In this document: positions 34,175 to 43,089 of the stretch, in pieces | Layout of the letters: every line of letters begins with the position of its first letter | Numbering within the stretch: the stretch's first letter is position 1 | Assembly (NCBI RefSeq): GCF_002303925.1 | Contig: NZ_MRCS01000035.1 | Location: 1 to 64,000, forward strand | Length of the DNA stretch: 64,000 bases | Direction: 5' to 3' | Source: Pseudomonas sp. ACN8 | Lineage (GTDB): Bacteria; Pseudomonadota; Gammaproteobacteria; Pseudomonadales; Pseudomonadaceae | Position numbers and translations under genes: made by a program | The notes under the pieces: model-generated | Seen by the model: the letters and a program-made list of their open reading frames with translations, nothing else | Databases searched by the model: none | Told to the model about the DNA's origin: nothing

Positions 34175-35470
34175 TCAGCCTTGTACTGGTACACCCTTGA
34201 GGTACGGCGCAGGCTCGGCCCCCAGGTTGCTCAGCAGGCGCTCGCTGTACCAGTCCACGAAGTTGACCACGCCGAACTCATAGGTCTTGGAGTACGGACC
34301 AGGCTGGTACGCGGTGGAGTTGATGCCGCGCTGGTTCTCTTCGGCCAGGCGACGGTCCTGGTCGTTGGTGGCGTCCCAGACCTGGCGCATACGCTCCACG
34401 TCGTAGTCCACGCCTTCGACCGCATCCTTGTGCACGATCCACTTGGTGGTGACCATGGTTTCCTGGGCGCTGATCGGCCACACGGTGAACACGATGATGT
34501 GGTCGCCCATGCAGTGGTTCCAGGAGTGCGGCAGGTGCAGGATACGCATCGAGCCCAGGTCCGGGTTCTTGATGCGGCCCATGAGCTTGGCGCAGCCCTG
34601 TTTGCCGTCCATGGTCATCGACACGGTGCCCTTGAGCAGCGGCATGCGCACGATGCGGTTACGCAGGCCGAAGCTGGCGTGGGCGTAAGGGATTTTCTCG
34701 GCTTCCCAGGCAGCGGCGGAGGCGGCTACGTGGTCCTTGAAGGCCTGGTCCGCGCGCGGGTCGGTAACGTCGTCCCACTCCAGCAGGGTTTTCAGCAGTT
34801 CCGGGTGCGACGCGTTGCAGTGGTAGCACTCACGGTTGTTTTCCAGCACCAGTTTCCAGTTGGCCTTTTCCATCAAGGTGGTGGTAATTGCCACCTTGGT
34901 GTTTTCCATGTCGTACGGTTCCATGTAATGGTTGAGCGTCGACAGGAAGTCATCGATGGCCGGCGGGTTCTCCGCCAGGCTGATGAAGATGTAGCCGCCA
35001 GCGGTCTTCACGTTCACCGGCTTGAGGCCGTACTGGTTCATGTCGAAGTCGGCGCCCATTTCGGTGCCGGCGAACAGCAGGCGACCGTCGAGTTCGTAGG
35101 TCCACTGGTGGTAGTGGCAGACTAGCTTGGCGACCTTGCCCTTGTCGCTGGTGCACAGGCGCGAGCCACGGTGGCGGCAGACGTTGTGAAACGCATGTAC
35201 CACGCCTTCGGCTCCACGAATGACGATGATCGGGTTCTTGCCGATCTGCAGGGTCAGGTAGTTGCCCTTGGTCGGGATCTCGCAGGTCATGCCGGCGATC
35301 AACCACTCTTTCTGAAAGATTTCCTGCATGTCGATATCAAACAGGCGTTCGTCAGAGTAAAACGGCTGCGGCAGCGAGAACGTGCGCTCGCGCTCTTGCA
35401 GCATCTGTGCGGTGGCCTTGCGTGCGGGTTCCAGCGGATCGCCCAGGCTCAGGGTAGTAGTGACGTCCAT
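34175..35470 (-). CDS. gbcA: glycine betaine demethylase, Rieske oxygenase subunit
   Basis: This 431-residue Rieske non-haem iron oxygenase converts glycine betaine to dimethylglycine plus formaldehyde. The Rieske cluster motif is CRHRGSRL (near residue 98) and CHYHQWTY (near 118). The mononuclear iron ligands lie in NNRECYHCNASHPEL (near 212-226). GbcB, encoded divergently, supplies electrons. The 282-bp gbcA-gbcB gap contains a direct repeat that may bind GbdR. Confidence 0.96.
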   Translation of the reverse strand: MDVTTTLSLGDPLEPARKATAQMLQERERTFSLPQPFYSDERLFDIDMQEIFQKEWLIAGMTCEIPTKGNYLTLQIGKNPIIVIRGAEGVVHAFHNVCRHRGSRLCTSDKGKVAKLVCHYHQWTYELDGRLLFAGTEMGADFDMNQYGLKPVNVKTAGGYIFISLAENPPAIDDFLSTLNHYMEPYDMENTKVAITTTLMEKANWKLVLENNRECYHCNASHPELLKTLLEWDDVTDPRADQAFKDHVAASAAAWEAEKIPYAHASFGLRNRIVRMPLLKGTVSMTMDGKQGCAKLMGRIKNPDLGSMRILHLPHSWNHCMGDHIIVFTVWPISAQETMVTTKWIVHKDAVEGVDYDVERMRQVWDATNDQDRRLAEENQRGINSTAYQPGPYSKTYEFGVVNFVDWYSERLLSNLGAEPAPYLKGVPVQG

Positions 35471-35651
35471 CGTTTAATCCTCAAGGCCATCTGCGTGGCC
35501 GGCGAAAGTGGCTAATCAGGGTTGCTACGCAAGGTGTAATGGTTGTGTCTTGGTATGGGGCGAGTGTGGGGCCGGCGCTGGCCAGAACCTTATCCATGGG
35601 CGACATGGTGCAATCTGTTCCCGACGCGCAAGCCCCGGTCGTTGGGGGCTG

Positions 35652-35680
35652 GTCGCGATAAGCATGTCAATGTCGCAGAT
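35652..35680. promoter_or_regulatory. direct repeat in the gbcA-gbcB promoter region
   Basis: GTCGCGATA (35652-35660) and GTCGCAGATA (from 35672) start 20 bp apart in the divergent promoter, 182 bp upstream of gbcA. They resemble the pairs at 12899 and 23990. It is a candidate GbdR operator. The assignment is inference. Confidence 0.5.
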
Positions 35681-35752
35681 AGGTAAATGGATGATTCGCG
35701 CTATACGCAGAATCGCCAACATGAAGGCCGGCAGTCGGCCGTGGAGATCAGC

Positions 35753-36853
35753 ATGTCCAACAGCTTCCTGAACCCGGTAACCACCCAGACCTGGGCCAAT
35801 GGTCGACACATCGTCCGTTGCGTCAAAGTCATCCAGGAAACCTGGGATGTGCGCACCTTTTGCTTCATGGCCGACCAGCCGATCCTGTTCTTCTTCAAAC
35901 CGGGGCAGTTTGTCACCCTGGAGCTGGAGATTGAAGGCCAGCCGATCATGCGTTCGTACACCATTTCCAGCTCGCCGTCGGTGCCGTACAGCTTTTCGGT
36001 GACCATCAAGCGCGTGCCGGGCGGCAAGGTGTCCAACTGGCTGCACGACACTCTGCACGAAGGCCAGGAGCTGGCGGTGCACGGGCCGGTCGGACTGTTC
36101 AATGCCATGGACTTCACCGCGCCGAAGGTGCTCTACCTCAGCGGCGGCGTTGGTATCACGCCGGTCATGTCCATGGCGCGCTGGTTCTATGACACCAACG
36201 GCAATGTCGACATGGTGTTTATCCACAGCGCCCGTTCGCCCAAAGACATCATTTACCACCGCGAACTGGAACACATGGCATCGCGGATCGAAAACTTCAG
36301 CCTGCACCTGATCTGCGAGAAGCACGGCATGGGTGAGCCCTGGGCCGGTTATCGCGGTTACCTGAACCACAGAATGCTTGAATTGATGGCGCCGGACTTC
36401 CTTGAGCGCGAAGTGTTCTGCTGTGGGCCGACACCCTATATGAATGCGGTCAAGCGCTTGCTGGAAGCCGCTGGCTTCGACATGTCGCGTTATCACGAAG
36501 AATCCTTCGGTGCGACCCCGCCAGAGGCGCGCGCTGACGCCGTGGAACACGCTGAACAAGCGGCCGAGGCGCCGGAAGTCGACGTGGCGGATCTGCATCA
36601 GGTGGAATTCACGGCGTCCGGCAAGAGCATTCGTGTGGCCCCGGGCGAGACCGTGCATGCGGCGGCGGCCAAAGTCGGCCTGATGATTCCGAAAGCCTGC
36701 GGCATGGGGATTTGCGGGACTTGCAAGGTGCTGAAGCTGGGCGGCGAAGTGGAGATGGATCACAACGGCGGGATCACCGAGGAAGACGAAGCGGAAGGGT
36801 TCATCCTGTCGTGCTGCAGCGTGCCGAAGGGGGATGTGCGGATCGAATATTGA
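35753..36853 (+). CDS. gbcB: glycine betaine demethylase, reductase subunit
   Basis: This 366-residue ferredoxin-NADPH reductase-like protein has an FAD site RSYTISSSP (near residue 64), an NAD site (YLSGGVGITPVMSM, near 126), and a C-terminal plant-type 2Fe-2S domain (CGMGICGTCK ... C, near 317). It feeds electrons to GbcA. GGAG lies 7 nt before the ATG at 35753, so the longer frame from 35687 is not used. It is divergent from gbcA. Confidence 0.95.
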   Translation: MSNSFLNPVTTQTWANGRHIVRCVKVIQETWDVRTFCFMADQPILFFFKPGQFVTLELEIEGQPIMRSYTISSSPSVPYSFSVTIKRVPGGKVSNWLHDTLHEGQELAVHGPVGLFNAMDFTAPKVLYLSGGVGITPVMSMARWFYDTNGNVDMVFIHSARSPKDIIYHRELEHMASRIENFSLHLICEKHGMGEPWAGYRGYLNHRMLELMAPDFLEREVFCCGPTPYMNAVKRLLEAAGFDMSRYHEESFGATPPEARADAVEHAEQAAEAPEVDVADLHQVEFTASGKSIRVAPGETVHAAAAKVGLMIPKACGMGICGTCKVLKLGGEVEMDHNGGITEEDEAEGFILSCCSVPKGDVRIEY

Positions 36854-36871
36854 TGGTCGCGCAATAACCCC

Positions 36872-36976
36872 TGTAGGAGCGAGCATGCTCGCGATGGACG
36901 TCAACGATAACGCTTGCAACCTGACACCCCGCGGCGTTCTCAGGTTCATCGCGAGCATGCTCGCTCCTACAGGGGA
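36872..36976. repeat. REPIN, GAGCATGCTCGC variant
   Basis: Both arms carry an A/T change that makes the core GAGCATGCTCGC self-complementary, so each arm can form a perfect hairpin. The compensatory change in the two arms is noteworthy. The spacer again begins GGACGTCAACGATAACGC. Confidence 0.88.
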
Positions 36977-36983
36977 GGGTGTT

Positions 36984-37808
36984 TCAGTCAATAAACAGGT
37001 CAGTCATCAGCTTGTCGCTGCTGTCGGGCGCGAACCGATAGTGTTCGAATTCCGTCACACCGCTTTCCCGCAGAATTTCCTCATCAATCAGCAAGCGCCC
37101 GGTCAGGCTGCGGTTTGCGCTGCTCAGAATCACATGGGCGGCATCCGCCATGATCGTCGGCAGACGCGCATGCTTGAACGACTCCCTCGACCCCAGCTGA
37201 AACTCGATCGCGGCAGTGGCGATCATGGTCTGTGGCCACAGCGAGTTGACGCTGATCCCGTAGTTCTTGAATTCCTCGCTCATGCCCAAAGTCAGCATGC
37301 TCATGCCGTACTTGGTGACGGTGTAGGGGCTGTATTGGGCGAACCACTTGGTGGCCAGGTTCAGCGGCGGAGACAGGTTGAGGATGTGGCCGCTGGATTT
37401 CTTCAGGTACGGCAACGCAGCCTGACTGCACAGCAAGACGGCGCGGGTGTTGATCTGGTGCATCAGATCGAAGCGCTTGAGCTCAAGGTGCTGGACCCCG
37501 GTGAGCTTGATCGCCCCGGCGTTGTTGATCAGTGCATCGATGCTGCCGAAATGTTCGTTGGCCTGGGCCAGGGCCGCACGTACGGCATCCTCTTCACGCA
37601 CATCCACCTGCAAGGCCAGCGCCTTGCCGCCCGCGGCTTCCACTTCCTTGGCCACACTGAAAATCGTGCCTGGCAGCTTGGCGTGGGGTTCGGCACTTTT
37701 GGCGGCGATCACGATGTTGGCCCCATCGCGTGCGGCCCGCAGCGCGATCTCGCGACCGATGCCGCGGCTGGCGCCGGTGATGAACAGGGTTTTGCCTTGC
37801 AATGACAT
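36984..37808 (-). CDS. short-chain dehydrogenase/reductase (HSDL2-like)
   Basis: This 274-residue SDR has a cofactor motif TGASRGIG (residues about 11-18), NNAG near 94 and a YTVTK catalytic Tyr/Lys near 164. LNLSPPLN provides the catalytic Ser position. It resembles the HSDL2-like subgroup lacking the SCP2 domain. The substrate is unknown. It is convergent with gbcB and in the same strand block as the threonine aldolase gene, so a lipid or hydroxyacid role is possible but unproven. Confidence 0.82.
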   Translation of the reverse strand: MSLQGKTLFITGASRGIGREIALRAARDGANIVIAAKSAEPHAKLPGTIFSVAKEVEAAGGKALALQVDVREEDAVRAALAQANEHFGSIDALINNAGAIKLTGVQHLELKRFDLMHQINTRAVLLCSQAALPYLKKSSGHILNLSPPLNLATKWFAQYSPYTVTKYGMSMLTLGMSEEFKNYGISVNSLWPQTMIATAAIEFQLGSRESFKHARLPTIMADAAHVILSSANRSLTGRLLIDEEILRESGVTEFEHYRFAPDSSDKLMTDLFID

Positions 37809-37905
37809 GCTGACGCTCCTGATTGTTGTTATGTGAGCGGGGTGGCTCGACAGACAATGTAGACGAAGTCTTCAGGTGCGGACTGTCAGGGGATGCGGAT
37901 GGCTT

Positions 37906-37997
37906 TTGTAGGAGTGAGCCTGCTCGCGATAGCGGTCTTTCATCCAGCAGATCTGGTGAATGATCGGGCCTCATCGCGAGCAGGCTCGCTCCCACAG
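37906..37997. repeat. REPIN (GGAGTGAGCCTGCTCGCGAT type)
   Basis: Inverted arms GGAGTGAGCCTGCTCGCGAT and ATCGCGAGCAGGCTCGCTCC differ by one base from perfect complementarity. It lies in the gap between the threonine aldolase and SDR genes. Confidence 0.86.
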
Positions 37998-38008
37998 GGT
38001 TTGTGGCG

Positions 38009-39049
38009 TTAGTGAGACATCACTTCACGGATATCCCGCGCCAATTCACGCACCCGCTCTTCCTCGGTATCCCACGAGCACATGAAGCGTGCGCCGCCGT
38101 TGCCGATGAAGGTGTAGAAGCGCCAGCCCTTGGCGGTCAGTGCGGCGATGGCCGGTTCCGACAGTTGCAGGAACACGCCGTTGGCCTGTACCGGGAACAT
38201 CAGTTCCACGCCAGGGATGTCGCTGACCAGTTCGGCCAGCAATTGCGCGCAGTGGTTAGCGTGGTTGGCGTATTTGAGCCAGGCGTCGTTTTCCAGGATC
38301 CCGACCCACGGCGCCGACAGGAAGCGCATCTTTGAAGCCAGCTGCCCGGCTTGCTTGCAGCGGTAATCGAAGTCTTCAGCCAGTTTATGGTTGAAGAACA
38401 GAATCGCCTCGCCCACCGCCATGCCGTTTTTCGTGCCGCCAAAGCACAGCACGTCGACGCCGGCCTTCCAGGTCAGATCAGCCGGAGTGCAGCCGAGGAA
38501 TGCGCAGGCGTTGGAGAACCGTGCGCCGTCCATGTGCAGGTTCAGGCCCAGTTCCTTGCAGGTGGCGCTGATGGCGCGAATTTCGTCCGGGGTGTAGACG
38601 CTGCCGACTTCAGTGGCCTGGGTCAGGGTCACAACGCGGGGTTTCGGGTAGTGGATGTCCTGGCGCTTGAGCGCGACTTCGCGGATCGATTCCGGGGTCA
38701 GCTTGCCGTTTTCAGTGCGGGCGATCAGCAGTTTGGAACCGTTGGAGAAGAACTCCGGGGCGCCGCATTCGTCGGTTTCGACGTGGGCGGTTTCCGAGCA
38801 GATCACGCTGTGGTAACTCTGGCATAGCGACGACAGCGCCAGCGAGTTGGCGGCGGTGCCGTTGAAGGCGAAAAACACTTCGCAGTCGGTCGCAAACAGT
38901 TTGCGGAAATCATCGGACGCGCGGGCGGTCCACTCGTCGTCGCCGTATGCGCGCTGGTGGCCGTGGTTGGCCTGTTCCATGGCAGCCCATGCTTCAGGGC
39001 AGATGCCGGAATAGTTGTCGCTGGCGAATTGTTGGCTCTTGTCGGTCAT
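38009..39049 (-). CDS. ltaA: low-specificity L-threonine aldolase
   Basis: This 346-residue PLP enzyme splits threonine/allo-threonine to glycine and acetaldehyde. The PLP lysine is in CFGGTKNGMAVGE (near residue 207) and there is an N-terminal SDNYSGICPE. Its position near glyA and the betaine genes matches the known Pseudomonas region. It can supply or consume glycine in the same pool. It is divergent from the TraX-like gene. Confidence 0.9.
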   Translation of the reverse strand: MTDKSQQFASDNYSGICPEAWAAMEQANHGHQRAYGDDEWTARASDDFRKLFATDCEVFFAFNGTAANSLALSSLCQSYHSVICSETAHVETDECGAPEFFSNGSKLLIARTENGKLTPESIREVALKRQDIHYPKPRVVTLTQATEVGSVYTPDEIRAISATCKELGLNLHMDGARFSNACAFLGCTPADLTWKAGVDVLCFGGTKNGMAVGEAILFFNHKLAEDFDYRCKQAGQLASKMRFLSAPWVGILENDAWLKYANHANHCAQLLAELVSDIPGVELMFPVQANGVFLQLSEPAIAALTAKGWRFYTFIGNGGARFMCSWDTEEERVRELARDIREVMSH

Positions 39050-39180
39050 GGCCTGCTTCCGTGGTCGAGATGCCTATGGTGAAGCGTCCCGTGGTAATGA
39101 GGGTGCGCACTGTACCCAAGATCGTCAGGTAGAGCGCACAGGATGTCGCTGTCGGGAACATACACAGTCGAAGGGCAATT

Positions 39181-39933
39181 ATGCACGTGACTATTCACAA
39201 GAGCATGCACAAGGCCATGCACTTAAAACAGCGCGACGGTGCACTGGATCTGCTCAAGTGGCTGGCGCTTTTGAGCATGGTGCTCGATCACCTGCGATAT
39301 GTCGGTTATTCCGCCGATTGGCTGTATGTGCCGGGGCGCCTGGCGTTTCCGTGGTTCTGCCTGGCAATGGCGGCCAATCTGGCGCGCGCGCGAACTACGA
39401 CGACCGGTGGCCAGTGGCGCTATCTGGGCTGGTTGTTGCTGTTTAGCGCGGTGAGTGAAATTCCTTACCGGATGTATATTCCCAATCCCGACACCTTGAA
39501 CGTACTGCCCACCCTTGCCCTGGGTTTGCTGGTGATTCGTGGCTGGCAGCAGCCGGTGTTTGCCTCGCGCCTGATGGCCGTTGGCGCGTTGCTGCTGGCA
39601 GGGGTTTTCTCCCAGCGATTGATGTTCGGGTTTTTTGGCGTGCTGTTGCCGCTGGCGATGCTGCTGTTACTGCAGCGGCCCTGGTATTTCGCGCTGTTGG
39701 CGGGGGTGGTATGCCTGGCGGCCAATCAGTGGCAGGTACTGTATTACGCCACTCGTCTGGGCAATGTCGCGGCGATTCCGGCCATCGTCACGTGCCTGAT
39801 TGCGCCATGGCTCGGGCTGTTCTTGTTGCGACATGCAAAGGGCGTAAAACCACCGCCGATGCGGCGCTGGGCGTATGCGCTCTATCCCGCGCATTTCCTG
39901 TTATTGCTCGTAGTGCGACAGGTCATCGCCTGA
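39181..39933 (+). CDS. TraX-like integral membrane protein
   Basis: This 250-residue polytopic protein has about six to eight hydrophobic segments and belongs by sequence to the TraX family (LDLLKWLALLSMVLDHLRYVG), named for the F-pilin acetyltransferase. GAAGGG lies 5 nt before the ATG. Chromosomal members have no established role. It lies between ltaA and the glyA operon and ends at a REPIN. Confidence 0.78.
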   Translation: MHVTIHKSMHKAMHLKQRDGALDLLKWLALLSMVLDHLRYVGYSADWLYVPGRLAFPWFCLAMAANLARARTTTTGGQWRYLGWLLLFSAVSEIPYRMYIPNPDTLNVLPTLALGLLVIRGWQQPVFASRLMAVGALLLAGVFSQRLMFGFFGVLLPLAMLLLLQRPWYFALLAGVVCLAANQWQVLYYATRLGNVAAIPAIVTCLIAPWLGLFLLRHAKGVKPPPMRRWAYALYPAHFLLLLVVRQVIA

Positions 39934-39936
39934 CCC

Positions 39937-40026
39937 TGTAGGAGTGAGCCTGCTCGCGATGGCGGCGCCACATTCGGTAATGATGGTGGCTGACCCACCG
40001 CTATCGCGAGCAGGCTCGCTCCTACA
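39937..40026. repeat. REPIN (GGAGTGAGCCTGCTCGCGAT type)
   Basis: Inverted arms flank about 40 bp between the TraX-like gene and the glyA promoter region. The remaining about 190 bp to glyA shows GTCGTGTCC and GTCGTAAAC fragments (40049, 40078), too loose to call an operator. Confidence 0.86.
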
Positions 40027-40217
40027 GAGGATCTGCGCCGGATCGACGGTCGTGTCCGGCATGCCATTTACCGTCATGTCGTAAACGCACCTTTGCGTGG
40101 CGCCCGTAGGCATTTGACGACTCCAAGCCAGTCATACCATCGCTACCAAAGGGCACTGCCGAAACGCCAGTGCCTCACCGAGACGAATGGCGCACCGCCG
40201 CCGCTGGGAGAGACGCG

Positions 40218-41471
<1,254 letters not shown>

Positions 41472-41494
41472 GTGCGGTTTTGGAGTAAATGACT

Positions 41495-42745
41495 ATGCAA
41501 CGCTACTCGGGCTTCGGCCTCTTCAAACACTCTCTCAGCCATCATGAAAACTGGCAGAAAATGTGGCGCACGCCGACCCCTAAAAAAGTCTACGACGTGG
41601 TCATCGTCGGCGGTGGCGGGCATGGTCTCGCCACGGCCTACTACCTGGCCAAGGAACACGGCATCACCAACGTGGCCGTGGTCGAGAAAGGCTGGCTGGG
41701 CGGCGGTAACACCGCGCGCAACACCACCATCGTTCGCTCCAACTACCTGTGGGACGAGTCGGCGCACCTGTACGAACACGCGATGAAACTGTGGGAAGGC
41801 CTGTCCCAGGACCTGAACTACAACGTGATGTTCTCCCAGCGCGGCGTCTACAACCTGTGCCACACCCTGCAGGACATCCGTGATTCCGAGCGTCGGGTCA
41901 GCGCCAACCGCCTCAACGGCGTGGACGGTGAACTGCTCGATGCCAAGCAGGTTGCCGATGAGATTCCGTACCTCGACTGCTCGAAAAACACTCGCTACCC
42001 GGTGATGGGCGCTACCGTCCAGCGTCGCGGCGGTGTGGCCCGTCACGATGCCGTGGCCTGGGGCTTTGCCCGGGCCGCCGACGCCCTGGGCGTGGACCTG
42101 ATCCAGCAGACCGAAGTGATCGGTTTCCGCAAGGAAAACGGCGTGTGCATCGGCGTTGAAACCAACAAGGGCTTCATCGGCGCCAAGCGCGTCGGCGTAG
42201 TGACCGCCGGTAACTCCGGGCACATGGCCAAGCTCGCCGGTTTCCGCCTGCCGATCGAATCCCACCCGCTGCAAGCGCTGGTGTCCGAGCCGATCAAGCC
42301 GATTATCGACAGCGTGATCATGTCCAACGCCGTACACGGCTACATCAGCCAGTCCGACAAGGGCGACCTGGTGATCGGTGCCGGTATCGACGGCTACAAC
42401 GGCTACGGCCAGCGTGGTTCGTACCCGGTGATCGAGCACACCATCCAGGCCATCGTCGAGATGTTCCCGGTGCTGTCGCGCGTACGCATGAACCGTCAGT
42501 GGGGCGGCATCGTCGACACCACGCCGGATGCCTGCCCGATCATTTCGAAAACCCCGGTACCGAACATGTTCTTCAACTGCGGTTGGGGTACCGGTGGCTT
42601 CAAGGCCACACCTGGCTCGGGCAACGTGTTTGCCGCGAGCCTGGCCAAGGGTGAAATGCACCCATTGGCCGCACCTTTCTCCATCGACCGTTTCCACAAC
42701 GGTGCGTTGATCGATGAACACGGCGCTGCTGCGGTTGCCCACTAA
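41495..42745 (+). CDS. soxB: heterotetrameric sarcosine oxidase, beta subunit
   Basis: This 416-residue flavoprotein carries the covalent FMN/FAD half of sarcosine oxidase and demethylates sarcosine to glycine. It has a Rossmann motif VVIVGGGGHGLATAYYLAKEHG near residues 31-52. I prefer the ATG at 41495 (MQRYSGFGLF). The upstream ATG at 41489 is only 3 nt from the GGAG site. It follows glyA by 23 bp and precedes soxD by 14 bp. Confidence 0.95.
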   Translation: MQRYSGFGLFKHSLSHHENWQKMWRTPTPKKVYDVVIVGGGGHGLATAYYLAKEHGITNVAVVEKGWLGGGNTARNTTIVRSNYLWDESAHLYEHAMKLWEGLSQDLNYNVMFSQRGVYNLCHTLQDIRDSERRVSANRLNGVDGELLDAKQVADEIPYLDCSKNTRYPVMGATVQRRGGVARHDAVAWGFARAADALGVDLIQQTEVIGFRKENGVCIGVETNKGFIGAKRVGVVTAGNSGHMAKLAGFRLPIESHPLQALVSEPIKPIIDSVIMSNAVHGYISQSDKGDLVIGAGIDGYNGYGQRGSYPVIEHTIQAIVEMFPVLSRVRMNRQWGGIVDTTPDACPIISKTPVPNMFFNCGWGTGGFKATPGSGNVFAASLAKGEMHPLAAPFSIDRFHNGALIDEHGAAAVAH

Positions 42746-42759
42746 CAGGAGAAATCCCC

Positions 42760-43089
42760 ATGTTGCATATCTTCTGTCCTCACTGCGGCGAACTGCGCTC
42801 CGAAGAGGAATTCCATGCATCCGGCCAGGCGCACATCCCGCGTCCACTGGATCCGAACACCTGCACCGACGAGGAGTGGGGCGACTACATGTTCTTCCGC
42901 GATAACCCGCGCGGTCTGCACCACGAACTGTGGGATCACGTCGCCGGTTGCCGTCAGTACTTCAACGTCACCCGCGACACCGTGACCTACGAGATTCTCG
43001 AAACCTACAAGATCGGCACCAAGCCACAATTCACCGACAAGACCGATAGCCCGAAAGCGGCCAGCACGGCTCTGGGAGAGAAGGTATGA
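42760..43089 (+). CDS. soxD: heterotetrameric sarcosine oxidase, delta subunit
   Basis: This small zinc-binding subunit (109 aa) has CPHCGELR at residues 6-13 and a histidine/cysteine-rich pattern (GLHHELWDHVAGCRQYFN) typical of SoxD. It stabilises the complex. AGGAG precedes the ATG. Its stop overlaps the soxA ATG (ATGA), which implies coupled synthesis. Confidence 0.95.
   Translation: MLHIFCPHCGELRSEEEFHASGQAHIPRPLDPNTCTDEEWGDYMFFRDNPRGLHHELWDHVAGCRQYFNVTRDTVTYEILETYKIGTKPQFTDKTDSPKAASTALGEKV

Noticed and set aside
40049..40086. GTCGTGTCC ... GTCGTAAAC as a GbdR site before glyA
   Set aside because: The copies are 29 bp apart and agree only in the first five bases. Too weak to call.
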